A stretch of DNA of 64,000 nucleotides from NCBI RefSeq assembly GCF_003050965.1, contig NZ_QAOU01000001.1, forward strand, positions 310,001 to 374,000, in the 5' to 3' direction. The DNA comes from Nitrosospira sp. Nsp2. GTDB taxonomy: Bacteria > Pseudomonadota > Gammaproteobacteria > Burkholderiales > Nitrosomonadaceae. A model generated the notes under the pieces. It searched no databases and was not told the origin of the DNA. It saw only the letters and a list, made by a program, of their open reading frames with translations. Of this stretch, positions 47,062-58,000 are shown piece after piece. Position 1 is the first letter of the stretch; each line of letters begins with the position of its first letter. Both the position numbers and the translations under genes were made by a program.

Positions 47062-47922
47062 TTGCAGCGCACCTCTAAACTATTGCATATCGCTGACCAC
47101 AGCCGCGACATTGCAGGTCTTACTTATGTTTATCCGGTAGTTTCGCGGCGCTCTGGCGGGGTGTCGATAGGGATCAATCTGAATCCCAATAATGCCTGCA
47201 ACTGGCGCTGTGTTTATTGTCAGGTTCCCGATCTCAAACGCGGCACAGCGCCACAAATTGATCTCACCGCACTTGAAACGGAGTTGCGGGCATTCCTGCA
47301 TGAAATTCTGCACGGCGACTTCATGTTGACACAAGTCATCCCGGAAGCGCGGCGCATCAATGATATCGCCTTATCCGGTAACGGCGAGCCTACCAGCGCG
47401 CGGGAATTCGCACAGGTGATCGCGTTGATTGGGCGCGTAAAAGCTGATTACGATTTACCCAGTAATCTTAAACTGGTGCTGATCACTAACGGCAGCCTGA
47501 TCGATCGACTGGACGTGCAGACGGGGTTGAGCGCGATGGCGCAGCTCAACGGCGAGGTCTGGTTCAAACTCGACAGCGTTACTCGCGGGGGGCGACAGCT
47601 CATCAATAATACAAGGATGAGCTTGCAGCGAATGCGCCAAAACCTGCAGTTGGCAACGACATTGTGTCCCACCTGGCTGCAAACCTGCGTGTTTCGGATC
47701 GACGGCATTCCACCTTCGACCGGGGAGTCGGAGGCCTATCTCAACTTTATCGAGGACTTCCTGATAGAGGGCGGACAACTGAAAGGCGTGCTGCTTTATG
47801 GTCTTGCCCGTCCCTCCATGCAACCGGAGGCGCCCCGGCTTACTAAAGTCAGTCAAGTGTGGATGGAAAAGTTTTCAGCAAGGATTCAGGCGCTGGGCAT
47901 TGATGTCAAGCTAAATGCCTGA
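47062..47922 (+). CDS. Radical SAM protein, function unassigned
   Basis: A 286-residue radical SAM enzyme with the cluster motif CNWRCVYC in NNACNWRCVYCQVPDLKRG (about residues 46-53), preceded by GGVSIGINLNP. DIALSGNGEPTSAREF is the GGE-like SAM-binding motif. It resembles the COG0731 group of Fe-S oxidoreductases related to wybutosine enzymes. It lacks the pattern of QueE, so despite its neighbour queD I do not call it a queuosine enzyme. The start is a TTG at 47062 with an AGGGAA site eight bases away. Confidence 0.8.
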   Translation: MQRTSKLLHIADHSRDIAGLTYVYPVVSRRSGGVSIGINLNPNNACNWRCVYCQVPDLKRGTAPQIDLTALETELRAFLHEILHGDFMLTQVIPEARRINDIALSGNGEPTSAREFAQVIALIGRVKADYDLPSNLKLVLITNGSLIDRLDVQTGLSAMAQLNGEVWFKLDSVTRGGRQLINNTRMSLQRMRQNLQLATTLCPTWLQTCVFRIDGIPPSTGESEAYLNFIEDFLIEGGQLKGVLLYGLARPSMQPEAPRLTKVSQVWMEKFSARIQALGIDVKLNA

Positions 47923-48175
47923 GTTGCAGCTGCTGGTAAAGCTTTTGCGAAACGACCGCCGAGAGTGAGTCAAGACTGACCAAGATTTTCCGCGAACGGG
48001 ACATTTCGATTTGTCTCTTTAACAGTTGCGCCATATTTCCAGAGAAACGGCCCACCGTCCCACCCCGAGATTAAAGACTTCGGCGATACTTTCTCCTGCT
48101 CAGTTGAGATGAGCTAAAGCAACTCGGAGGTCAGGTTTACCATGCGGTGAGTCTGGCTTAGCCGACGTTCTCGCC

Positions 48176-48460
48176 TTATTTCGCTTTGGCGGCTTTCTTC
48201 AGACTCTTGTACAAATCCGGATTCTGGCTTTTCAGTAGCGCTGCCACAGCCAAATCATCCTTCTTGATCTTGCCAAGATCGATGTGTTCGATATGCACAA
48301 GCCGCACCAGCTCCCTTACAGGCCGTGGCATATTTCGTCCACTTTCATAACGGGAGCCACCACTTTGCGTGACGCCGACCTTGCTCCAGAAGTCATGCTG
48401 ATTAAGACCCAATTTGCGACGGATTTCACGGGGATTGGATATTTCTTCGAAGAGTTTCAT
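48176..48460 (-). CDS. Small XRE-type helix-turn-helix regulator
   Basis: A 94-residue DNA-binding protein with an HTH at about residues 10-45 (IRRKLGLNQHDFWSKVGVTQSGGSRYESG). It has a lysine/alanine-rich C-terminal tail. It resembles the antitoxin or phage-repressor class in size. No toxin gene was found next to it on either side. A single-gene regulator is possible. Confidence 0.75.
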   Translation of the reverse strand: MKLFEEISNPREIRRKLGLNQHDFWSKVGVTQSGGSRYESGRNMPRPVRELVRLVHIEHIDLGKIKKDDLAVAALLKSQNPDLYKSLKKAAKAK

Positions 48461-49040
48461 AAGCCAGCTCTCTACAGGTTATGTTGAGGGATTATTGTAC
48501 ATTCATAAATTTAATTTGTTTTTTTATTCTGTGCAAGTATTAACTACATTCAGTTTGCTTATTTCAACATTTTTCGGCTGTCGCATTTATCGTATTGCAT
48601 ATTTACTGGAGCTGGAAATAAACTCACATAAGGTGGTTGCCAGGACCGGGCGGTTGGGGCACTGGAGCAGGAATAATCCTCGTTTTCCACCGCACGTCGT
48701 GGCAAGCTGGCAAAAGACCGGCTGCGGAAAAGTGTGCACAACCCCTTGTTCCAGCTATGTTTAAAATGCAGCGAACGGAGCAGTCGTACGAGGCCCTGTG
48801 AGAAGCGTCACGAAAATGAACAAGTTCCGTTTAGCTGCTCAGACTCCGTCTGGTTGCGCTCAGCTAGAGGATACCAGAGATGTTTGCCAGTTTTATTTTT
48901 GGTAATCAGGTAAAATTCCCGATCGAGATACCTGTATTCGGTTCAACTAGACTCAATACTTGCATTGGCGGTACGTTGAATTGATCTGACATAATGCTTG
49001 CGACGGTATCTTTTTTCTCAATGTCGAATTGTTGGCGATC
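48461..49040. other. Intergenic region between HTH gene and lysC
   Basis: About 580 bp. Open frames on both strands are under 120 codons and have no recognisable product. It must carry the promoters of the HTH gene and lysC. I could not place a well-spaced promoter. Confidence 0.4.
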
Positions 49041-50270
49041 GTGACACTTATTGTTCAAAAATACGGCGGCACATCGGTTGGAAGCACGGAGCGGATAAAA
49101 AATGTCGCGCGCCGTATCGCCAAATTTCAGTCTCGCGGCCATCAGATCGTAGTAGTGGTTTCTGCCATGAGCGGGGAGACCAATCGCCTTATTGCCCTCG
49201 CCAGGGAATTTCAGGCGAATCCCCATCCAAGAGAACTGGATGTCATGGTATCGACCGGTGAGCAGGTCTCCGTGGCGTTGTTGTCGATGGCCCTCATGGA
49301 TCTCGGCGTCCAGGCGAAGAGCTATACCGGGTCACAGGTTCGTATACTGACCGACAATGCCCATACCAAGGCGCGCATTCTTAAAATCGACGAAGATAAA
49401 ATCCGCGCGGATCTCGACGCCGGATACGTTGTGGCCGTGGCAGGATTTCAGGGAGTGGACGAGGCGGGCAGCATTACCACACTAGGCCGAGGCGGATCGG
49501 ATACCACTGCGGTCGCGTTAGCAGCAGCGCTCAAGGCGGACGAATGTCAAATCTATACCGACGTGGATGGCGTTTATACCACCGACCCCCGAATCGTGCC
49601 TGAAGCGCGCAAACTCAGGACCATTACTTTCGAGGAAATGCTCGAAATGGCCAGCCTCGGTTCAAAGGTACTGCAAATTCGCTCAGTGGAATTTGCCGGT
49701 AAATACAAGGTTAAATTAAGGGTATTGTCCAGTTTCGAGGAAGAGGGCGAGGGCACCCTGATTACTTTCGAGGAAGAAGAAAACATGGAGCATGCGATTA
49801 TATCGGGTATCGCATTCAATCGTGATGAAGCCAAGATCACTGTACAGGGCGTTCCGGATCGCCCCGGTATCGCTTATCAAATTCTTGGTCCGGTGGCCGA
49901 TGCCAATATTGATGTGGATATGATCATCCAGAACGTCGGCCATGATGGCATGACCGATTTTTCGTTCACCGTAAATCGTAGCGATTTCACGAGAACAGTA
50001 GATATCCTGAAGAATCAGGTGCAGCCGCATATCGGTGCGCGCGGGGTAATCGGAGGCGACAGGATCGCCAAAGTCTCCATTGTGGGCGTTGGCATGCGTT
50101 CGCATGTGGGCATCGCCAGCAGAATGTTTCGCGCCCTGGCCGAAGAAGGCATCAATATTCAGATGATCTCGACCTCAGAAATAAAGATTTCCGTGGTCGT
50201 TGATGAAAAGTACATGGAACTCGCTGTGCGCGTGTTGCATAAAATATTTGAACTGGATCAGATGTCGTGA
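49041..50270 (+). CDS. lysC: Aspartate kinase
   Basis: First enzyme of the aspartate pathway to lysine, threonine and methionine. The 409-residue length is that of monofunctional beta-type kinases. It begins IVQKYGGTSVG, with MSGETNRLIALA, GRGGSDTTAVALAAAL and two C-terminal ACT domains (about residues 265-409, including GMRSHVGIASRMF). The GTG at 49041 matches the family start (M-T-L-I-V-Q-K-Y) better than the TTG at 49029. The ribosome binding site is weak. Confidence 0.95.
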   Translation: MTLIVQKYGGTSVGSTERIKNVARRIAKFQSRGHQIVVVVSAMSGETNRLIALAREFQANPHPRELDVMVSTGEQVSVALLSMALMDLGVQAKSYTGSQVRILTDNAHTKARILKIDEDKIRADLDAGYVVAVAGFQGVDEAGSITTLGRGGSDTTAVALAAALKADECQIYTDVDGVYTTDPRIVPEARKLRTITFEEMLEMASLGSKVLQIRSVEFAGKYKVKLRVLSSFEEEGEGTLITFEEEENMEHAIISGIAFNRDEAKITVQGVPDRPGIAYQILGPVADANIDVDMIIQNVGHDGMTDFSFTVNRSDFTRTVDILKNQVQPHIGARGVIGGDRIAKVSIVGVGMRSHVGIASRMFRALAEEGINIQMISTSEIKISVVVDEKYMELAVRVLHKIFELDQMS

Positions 50271-50329
50271 CACCGCAGTGCAGGCAATGGGAACGTACAG
50301 GATCAGTTGCAAAACCTGGTTTCGGTTGT

Positions 50330-50358
50330 TTGACCAGGAAGGTTTAAACCGCTATCCT
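50330..50358 (+). promoter_or_regulatory. Sigma-70 promoter of tRNA-Ser
   Basis: A -35 box TTGACC (50330-50335) and a -10 box TATCCT (50353-50358) are 17 bases apart, predicting a start near 50365, just before the tRNA. Confidence 0.6.
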
Positions 50359-50371
50359 AATGCGGCTTCGT

Positions 50372-50464
50372 GGAGAGATGGCCGAGTGGTCGAAGGCGCT
50401 CCCCTGCTAAGGGAGTATAGGCTCAAAAGGCTTATCGAGGGTTCGAATCCCTCTCTCTCCGCCA
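50372..50464 (+). tRNA. tRNA-Ser (anticodon GCT)
   Basis: A 93-base class II tRNA with encoded CCA. The acceptor stem is GGAGAGA paired with TCTCTCC, the anticodon arm reads CTCCC-CTGCTAA-GGGAG (anticodon GCT), followed by a long variable arm and a GGTTCGAATCC T-arm. Its 3' end has imperfect copies near 60,100 and 63,270. Confidence 0.97.
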
Positions 50465-51069
50465 ATAATTCAAATATCTTATTGAGTATTAAGTGTTTTT
50501 TATCTTATACTTTATATTACATACACCTTAACCCACGTTGAGATTAACCGAGTTGCGTTAAGAAAAGGACATCGTTAGCTTTACGAGCAGCCAAACCCTG
50601 CCAACCTGCACATCTCTTCCCAGCAGAAATATCCGCCCGCGTACTTGCCTCTCGGAAGAGTTGAGTTTTACCTAGATCTCCAGCTACATTCAGTCATTCC
50701 ACCAGCCTCGACTCATCCTCGAAGCCATCAGATTGGACAATTAAGTGGCGAAGCCCTTAATAGCTAGCGTGCCCGATAGTCTTTCCTAGAGTTGATGTTC
50801 AATGTCTGTCGCATCGCCCCCGAGGCGTGCCAACGCTAGAATTACCCCCATGACCAACTACACTTTGCCTTGAATTATTTTTAGCCATTCATCCAACTTA
50901 GATAGCATAGGTCTTCTTTAGTCATGGAAAGCCGAACTCAGGCGACCAACAGATTTATCGCAACGCTTAGCATTCCCTGCCAAGCTTGGATTTTAGGTTT
51001 TATGGCTGACCCCAACAAGTGGACTTCGGTACTCCATCTACCGCTGGTATCAGAGTTCCAAAATTGTTC
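50465..51069. other. Gene-poor region after tRNA-Ser
   Basis: About 600 bp in which no frame, repeat or RNA could be supported. It separates the tRNA from the accessory region rich in c-di-GMP genes. Confidence 0.4.
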
Positions 51070-51870
51070 TTATCGGTCGCCCCGATGTTGAATGTCCATG
51101 CCCTTCTCAAAGAAATGATAGTTGTTGCGTCCATTTTCCTTGGCGTGATACATCGCTATATCCGCATTTTTTACCAAAGCTTGCGCATCCTGGCCGTCGT
51201 CGGGGTAGATACTAATGCCGATGCTGATGGAGACGAGAATCTGAAGCTCATTGATTCGATGGGGAGCGATTAGCGCCGCGACTATTTTTTGTGCAGAAGC
51301 TGCCGCATCGTCTCGGTGTTTAATGCCCGTCAGCAGCACCAAAAATTCATCTCCGCCTTGGCGGCAGACGGTGTCTGAGTTGCGCATACAACCAACCAAG
51401 CGCTGTGCAACCGACTGCAGCAACTGGTCGCCATTGTCATGGCCTACGGAATCGTTGATTTTCTTGAACTCATCCAAATCCATGAATAGGAGTGCGAATT
51501 GTCCGCCTTGGCGGTGGGCCAAGGCGATCGTCTGGCTGAGCCGGTCTTGGAGAAGCAATCGATTTGGCAGGCCGGTCAGAGCATCGTGGTGAGCCAAATG
51601 GTCGAGCTGAGCATTGGCTGCTTCAACTCCTTCGGCCAGTTTGTGTGCTTCAATGATAGCGACGACTAGCTGCGCGTTTGCCTCTTTCACCAGCCCAAGG
51701 TGATCGCCGGATTCGGTCTCTACCCTATCTGTGGCGTGGAGCGCAGTCGTTGCTCGTTCCCGAGCCTCCATTGCTTTCTCACGGAGAAGTAAAGATTTTT
51801 CACGAAGATCGGCAGTTATCTCGCGCGAATATACCGCGTCTTCGCGTGCGGCGAGCGATTTCTCGCTCAT
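51070..51870 (-). CDS. GGDEF domain protein lacking an EAL domain (truncated paralogue)
   Basis: A 266-residue predicted diguanylate cyclase. It has an N-terminal repeat region of charged heptads (REDAVYS REITADL REKSLLL REKAMEA), a helical linker, and a GGDEF domain beginning LDHLAHHDALTGLPNRLL with an intact GGDEF in RQGGDEFLVLL. It ends at FFEKGMDIQHRGDR, exactly where the neighbouring paralogue at 52233 continues into its EAL domain. I infer that the EAL half was lost. The frame is open upstream of the ATG at 51870 with similarity to the paralogue's leader, so the start is uncertain, but a GAGG site five bases before this ATG supports it. Confidence 0.8.
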   Translation of the reverse strand: MSEKSLAAREDAVYSREITADLREKSLLLREKAMEARERATTALHATDRVETESGDHLGLVKEANAQLVVAIIEAHKLAEGVEAANAQLDHLAHHDALTGLPNRLLLQDRLSQTIALAHRQGGQFALLFMDLDEFKKINDSVGHDNGDQLLQSVAQRLVGCMRNSDTVCRQGGDEFLVLLTGIKHRDDAAASAQKIVAALIAPHRINELQILVSISIGISIYPDDGQDAQALVKNADIAMYHAKENGRNNYHFFEKGMDIQHRGDR

Positions 51871-52232
51871 GAGAACCTCTGGCGTAGAATCGCCGGCTGT
51901 TCTCTCTGAGCTTTGTTTTCTTTTTCCGGGATATGGGGCAACGGGTCTTTATGCTGGCTTGGCAAAACCAAGGTACCGTATCGGAACTATCGAGGCCAGA
52001 GCACCCCCTCGATATCCGTTTTGATCAGTTAGGCTCCTGTCCCCCGGCTAGTTGATGGGGGCTGACATTGGCAGAAATAATTGTCAGTGCAATGTTCATT
52101 ACGGCATGCCGTCAGATTACTGAACAGCTCTAGAACATTACAGGTGCGAACATCGCCCTGGCGGAACCGGGATATCGACGCTCAGGATACGCTCCACAGC
52201 TCCCGAACCGTGGAGAAGAGGTAGATGGCCTG
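51871..52232. other. Intergenic region between GGDEF paralogues
   Basis: About 360 bp between the two minus-strand GGDEF genes. No EAL-domain remnant could be read here in any frame, and no terminator or promoter could be placed. Confidence 0.4.
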
Positions 52233-53645
52233 TCAGGGAATTGAAGGGGATTTTCCCTTCATCAACCGTGAATGGGCAAGTGGGATGCCAGTTTGCAGTA
52301 AAGTGGCGAGCGATTCTGCCCCCACCGGATGGCCGAAATAGTAGCCCTGGCCCTCGTCGCAATTGTGAGCCAGAAGAAATGCATACTGCTCCGGCGTTTC
52401 CACGCCCTCCGCAATGACGCGGAGCTTCAGGCTTTTACCCAAGCCGATCACGGCGCTGATAATGGTGGCGTCGTCCGGGCTCCTGGTAATCCGGTTCACG
52501 AACGACTGGTCGATCTTCAGAGTATCAATCGGAAACTGCCTCAAATAACTGAGGCTGGAATAGCCGGTGCCGAAGTCATCAATTGCAAGCGTTACGCCCA
52601 GGTCTGAGAGCGCGTGCAGCACGGAATCGGTAAACTCTGCATCCTGCATAAGGACGCTTTCCGTTAATTCGAATTCCAGATATTGGGGCTCCATGCACGT
52701 CTCCTCAAGTGTCGCACGTGTGCTTTCCAGAAAATCCGGAGCGTTGAACTCGAGTGCGGACGTGTTCACTGCGACTGTGACCGCTGGCAAGCCAGCCTGT
52801 TTCCAGGCCCGGACCTGAAGACAGGCTTCACGCAGCAGCCAGCGTCCAATGGGCAGGATCAGGCCACAGTCTTCGGCAATGGATAAGAACTGCCGTGGTG
52901 GCATCAGTCCTTGTTCCGGATGTTGCCAGCGAATGAGTGCTTCAACACCGACTATCATGTTGCTGCCGAGATTTATTTTTGGCTGGTAGTACAGCACAAA
53001 TTCCTGCCGTTCCAATGCGCGGCGCAAGCCGGCTTCAATCGACTGGCGCTGGACCGCACGGATACTCATCTCTTGCTCGAAGATTTTGTAATTGTCGCGT
53101 CCGTTTTCTTTGGCATGGTACATCGCCGTGTCCGCACTTTTTATCAGGGTTTCCGCATTCTGACCGTGGTCTGGGTAAATGCTAATGCCAATGCTCACTG
53201 AGAGCTGTAGCTCGAGTTCCCCGATAAGGTGTGGAACAGCAAGCGCAGCAAGGATCTTTTGTGCGCTGATTGCCGCGTCGTCTGCCTGTTTGATATTGGA
53301 AAGCAACACCACGAATTCATCACCACCCTGACGGCTGATAGTGTCCGATTGACGCACGCAACGCACCAGGCGGCGTGCAACCGACTGTAGCAACCGGTCG
53401 CCAACCGCATGCCCGAGGGAATCGTTGATATGTTTAAATCGATCAAGATCCATGAATAGCACCGCGAATTGCCGACCTTGACGACGGGCCAACTCAATCG
53501 TCTGGCTTAACCGGTCTTGCAGGAGCAATCGGTTAGGCAAGCCGGTGAGAGCATCATGGTGGGCCAAATGGTCCAGCTGATCTTTAGCGGTTTCGACTTG
53601 TTGGGCCATTTTGTGTGCTTCAATTCCGGAGATGCAACTGTGCAT
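52233..53645 (-). CDS. GGDEF-EAL protein, main part after a frameshift
   Basis: A 470-residue frame with a complete GGDEF domain (RQGGDEFVVLLS) and a complete EAL domain (VGVEALIRWQHPEQG, ELTESVLMQD, AIDDFGTGYSSLSYLRQFPIDTLKIDQSFV, GVETPEQ). All usual catalytic EAL motifs look intact, so it may have both activities. Its N-terminal repeat region is encoded just upstream in another frame (53620-54054). The ATG at 53645 gives a restart that overlaps the upstream frame by 26 bp, so translation could still occur by coupling. Confidence 0.85.
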   Translation of the reverse strand: MHSCISGIEAHKMAQQVETAKDQLDHLAHHDALTGLPNRLLLQDRLSQTIELARRQGRQFAVLFMDLDRFKHINDSLGHAVGDRLLQSVARRLVRCVRQSDTISRQGGDEFVVLLSNIKQADDAAISAQKILAALAVPHLIGELELQLSVSIGISIYPDHGQNAETLIKSADTAMYHAKENGRDNYKIFEQEMSIRAVQRQSIEAGLRRALERQEFVLYYQPKINLGSNMIVGVEALIRWQHPEQGLMPPRQFLSIAEDCGLILPIGRWLLREACLQVRAWKQAGLPAVTVAVNTSALEFNAPDFLESTRATLEETCMEPQYLEFELTESVLMQDAEFTDSVLHALSDLGVTLAIDDFGTGYSSLSYLRQFPIDTLKIDQSFVNRITRSPDDATIISAVIGLGKSLKLRVIAEGVETPEQYAFLLAHNCDEGQGYYFGHPVGAESLATLLQTGIPLAHSRLMKGKSPSIP

Positions 53646-54054
53646 TCGCGTCCTGCATCATCCTCAGATGATCGTCCCGCGTCGACTGTAAGGCATCTAC
53701 GGGCCGAACTACCAGCTCACGCAGGGTGACTACTCCTCTCCGTGCATTGGCCTCTCCTACCCGTATCTCAGCCGCTTTCTCGCGCGCGTGGGCCTCTCCT
53801 TCCCGTATCTCAGCTGCTTTCTCGCGCTGACGGGCAGCATCTTCACGCAAGTCCGCTGCTTTTTCACGGCCATGCGCGGCATCTTCCCGAGCATTTGCCG
53901 ATTTCTCGCACCTTAGAACATCCGCATCATCGTCGATGAGAGCATTTTTTCTGCCAGGAACACTTTTTTTCTGCAAAGCTGCCGGTCTATCTTTTTGCTG
54001 TTTTGACAAACGGTTGACCTCCGGGAGACGGGTTCGAGAAGCAGCCACAACCAT
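53620..54054 (-). pseudogene. N-terminal heptad-repeat part of the frameshifted GGDEF-EAL gene
   Basis: Encodes a basic leader followed by eight near-perfect seven-residue repeats of REKAAEI/REDAARQ type (about residues 49-104), then the linker DDHLRMMQDANAQL. The paralogue at 51070 has the same linker continuing into ATIIEAHK-like sequence with 12 bases where this gene has 10, so a 2-base loss explains the shift. The repeats are probably a helical rod or coiled coil. The protein is cytosolic, with no membrane helix. Confidence 0.7.
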
Positions 54055-55092
54055 GCCTCATTGCGCTAACGGGGCCGATTGACAGTTGTTTTCAAAATAA
54101 AAGCGTTATAGCGATAGTTATACGACTAGCTGCCATACTGCCATTTTTCCTAGTGAAAAAGTGCTTGGGCTTGGTCAATTGTGCTGATTGTGTTGCAAAA
54201 ACCATTTGACTTTCTACAGGTGCCAATCAATTCTTGACTTGGCAGTACAACGTTCCTCTTATCTCGCTGGTCTTGCCTCTCAGATTTTGCGCAAACATAT
54301 CAAATCTTTCTTAATTATTGGATATCCCTGAATTATTAGGTAACAGAATTATGCTCTGTATAGCTGTAAGAAATCGCAGACGACCTCGGTACGCACCAGG
54401 GCCCTTTCAAGTTCAACTACGGGCAAACGCCGGCGACTGTTGCGTATTCTGTTCGCTTATTTAGGTGGGTGTCCACCAATTCCAACGCGGGAGGGCTACT
54501 GAAGGTCGAACAGCGACGCTTTATCCCCCTAGGTGTACCTGAAACTGGCACCCGATAGGTCAAGCGACCTTTGCTGAAGTACGCGTCTAGATAATAAGTT
54601 GCTTAAACTCTGGCTGCTCAGGTCCCCATCTGGGAATGCTTTGAATGTTGCAGCGATACAAACGTTGAGTACTTCGCCCAGATCTCAGAATGCATACAGA
54701 AGCGGTTGCTTCGTCTTTTTAGGTGGATTTGTATCTGATGAACTCGTTAATGATCATGGATGAGTCGCGCTTGATCGAGGGGTATTTCTGAATGCAAAGG
54801 GCGATAGTGAGAAGGCATTTGGTAGGCCGTTCTTTTGGAGCTTGCTCAGTCAGGACGTCAGCCAATTATTTTATCGAGTAGTAGTGTTCAAGGTCGGCAG
54901 GCGGGCCATAACGCTTGCTCCTTATCTAGACACCATATTTTTACTCCGCATTAAGATCCTAAATTATCGCCCTTTTTGGCTTTTAGCTCTCAACGGCTCA
55001 AGTTGGCCGTACCCCGACCGTTCTTGTAATGACAACTCGGTTTGCCCTGGAAGTTTTGACGCAATGTGGCACCAAGCCCCGGAGGGGGAATC
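54055..55092. other. Gene-poor region upstream of the hybrid kinase
   Basis: About 1,040 bp between divergent genes. I see no supported reading frame; a frame of 84 codons just before the kinase has no recognisable product. It presumably carries the promoters of the GGDEF-EAL gene and the kinase. Confidence 0.4.
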
Positions 55093-58000
55093 ATGACGAT
55101 CCGGAAATTGAGCCATGTCTTTTACCTTGCGACTTGGGTGCTTATTTCCCTGCTTATTCTTTTTGTTGTGCTCCGCTTCTTCGAGCAGCGGGAATTGGAC
55201 CACCTTCGAGACGTTCGCTACGCTTCGTTCCTTGTTGCCGACAAGTTGCGACAGTCATCTGATGACCTGAGCCGCATGGGCCAAGCCTATGTCGATACCG
55301 GCGACCCCAAGTTTGAGCGTTTTTTTTGGGAGATACTTGCGATCCGCAACGGGGAGATAGAAGAACCCGTTCACTATGAGCGCAGTTATTGGGACCTCGT
55401 GATCGGCGATCCCAACTTCCAGCCCAGCTTGGGAGGCCAGAAGATTTCTCTACAAACGCAGATGGAGAGACTTGGATTCACCGAGGAAGAATTCGCCAAG
55501 CTTAAGGAAGCCGAGAATAATTCCAACCAGCTGGTGAAATTGGAACGCATCGCGTTTAACGCAATGAAAGGACTGTTTCAGGGCCCCACCGGAGCGTTCG
55601 ATGTAAGAGGCGCTCCCGACTCCGATCTGGCCCGTCGCCTTTTTAAAGATGAGAACTACTTTGGCGGGAAGGCCGGGATCATGCGGCGATTGAACGAGTT
55701 TCATGAATTGCTCGACACGCGCACGCTCAATGCGGTTGCAAGGGGCCAGCATCGCACTAACCTCTATGTAGCAGGCGTCTTCGCCACGCTCGCCTTGCTC
55801 GTCGCCTGGCTCGTTCTTTCGTCCCACATCGTATGGCGAAAGGTACAAAATCTGATCCATCTTGAAGATGAAACCCGCAACACCGGAAACGTGGACTATA
55901 TCTCCCAATTCGAGACTAACTCTAACGACGAGATAGGCAATCTTTCCCGTGCCTTTGCCGCCGCCCAAGCTGAACGCGACCGCTACTTCGATCAGTCTGC
56001 TGACATTCTATGCATCTCCGGTTTTGACGGCTTTTTCAAGCGCTTGAATAGAGCCTGTGAAAACACCTCTGGCTATACACAGGAGGAGTTGAGGTCTCGA
56101 CCATTCATAGATTTTGTTTATCCCGCTACCCGTCCCGAAGCCGCGCGGGTAATGGACCAGCTAATGATGGGTATTCCGGGTTCGTTCGATACCCAGATGA
56201 TCGGCAAGGATGGTGCGTTGCGCTGGATGTCCTGGAATATAACCTCGAACATGAACGTCGAGGAAATTTACTTCTCGGGCCAGGACATCACTGCGAGAAA
56301 GGCGATGGATATCGAGATGCGCAAAATGCAGTTTGCGGCCGAGGCTGCCAACCGCGCCAAGAGCGAGTTTCTGGCAAACATGAGCCACGAAATTCGCACC
56401 CCGATGAATGGCGTGCTTGGAACGGTGGGCCTGCTTCTGAACATGCCGTTGACTGTGGCACAACGCGAGCTGGCTAGCCTGGCACAGGCCAGCGGCGAGA
56501 CGCTGCTCACCATTATCAATGACATTCTTGATTTCTCCAAGATCGAGGCCGGTAAATTGGTTATCGCGCCTACGCCTTTTGACCTGCTTCAGACCATTGA
56601 AGAGGTGGGCGCAATGATAGCCATGCAACCCACCAGAAAAACGGACGTGAATGTGATCGTGCGCTATCTCCCGGATGTGCCGCGCCATGTGATCGGGGAT
56701 GTGGGACGTATCCGCCAGATTCTCATGAACCTGACCAGCAATGCAATCAAGTTCACGGATAAGGGTCAAGTGCTCATCAGTGTCGAAACTGACTCGATCA
56801 GTGAAGATGAAGTTACGCTGCGCATCAGTGTGGAGGATAGCGGACTGGGAATCGCAGCGGACAAATTGGAGAGTCTCTTCGACAAATTTACGCAAGCAGA
56901 TGCTTCTACCACGCGCCGGTATGGCGGCACAGGCTTGGGTCTGGCTATCAGCAAGCAACTGGTGAAGCTGATGGGCGGGGCCATTGCTGGCAAGAGTCGC
57001 GTTGGCATCGGCTCAACTTTCTGGTTTACCTTGCGCTTGCCCCTGCAGGGGAATCACCCCGCCATGGCGCGGCCGCACGCTGAACTGGCACGTGTTCGTG
57101 TGTTGATTGTGGACGATAACGCGGTTAATCGTCTCGTATTGCAAGAGCAACTCCGCATCTGGAAGATGCGAATTGGAAGCTGCGTATCGGGCATTGAGGC
57201 GCTGCGCGCGCTGCGCGAGGCTCGGGCCGTCGGAGACCCGTACCAAATCGCGATCCTCGATTATCAAATGCCGGAGATGGACGGGGAAATGCTGGGCCAG
57301 GCCATCAAAGCGGAGCCCTTGCTCCAAGATGTGCAGCTCGTAATGCTCAGCTCCCTGGGACAAGAGGGCGATATCAGGGAGCGACTCAAGAAGATTGGTT
57401 TTGCCGCCTATCTGGTCAAGCCCGCCCGCCAGTCAGAACTATTGGAAACGCTACTGACTGCCTGGGACGCACACTGCCGTAATAACTCGATAGTCCTCAT
57501 CAGTGGTCATCAACCCCTTCCGAAAACCCTTGAGGCACCGGTAACCGTCAGCCCGGATCAACCCTTTGTTGGCACGCGTGTGCTGCTAGCGGAGGATAAC
57601 GCCACCAATCAGATTGTCGGGGGAATGATGCTGAGGAATCTGGGCTGTCATGTAGATATCGCCGCCAATGGCCGTGAAGCGATACATATGATAGAAAGCT
57701 TTCCCTACCAGATTGTGTTCATGGATTGCGAGATGCCGGAAATGGATGGTTTTGAAGCCACTGCTGCAATTCGCCGCCGGCCAGACCGCAAATCTCAACT
57801 TCCCATTGTGGCGGTCACCGCGCAGGCGATGCAAGGCGACAGCGAGCGCTGCCTGCTCGCCGGCATGAACGATTACATCAGCAAACCGGTGAAGCAGGAG
57901 GATTTCGCCGCCGCCTTGAAAAGATGGGGACGAGGTAAAGATCGGGAACAGGAGAGTGAGCCGCAACAGCATCGAACAGAGAATGAGGAAGCGGACATCG

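Noticed and set aside
48176..48764. A toxin-antitoxin pair with the small HTH gene as antitoxin
   Set aside because: No toxin-like frame lies upstream or downstream on the same strand.
56161..56958. A 265-codon minus-strand frame
   Set aside because: It is antisense to the kinase core of the hybrid sensor kinase and shows no domain.
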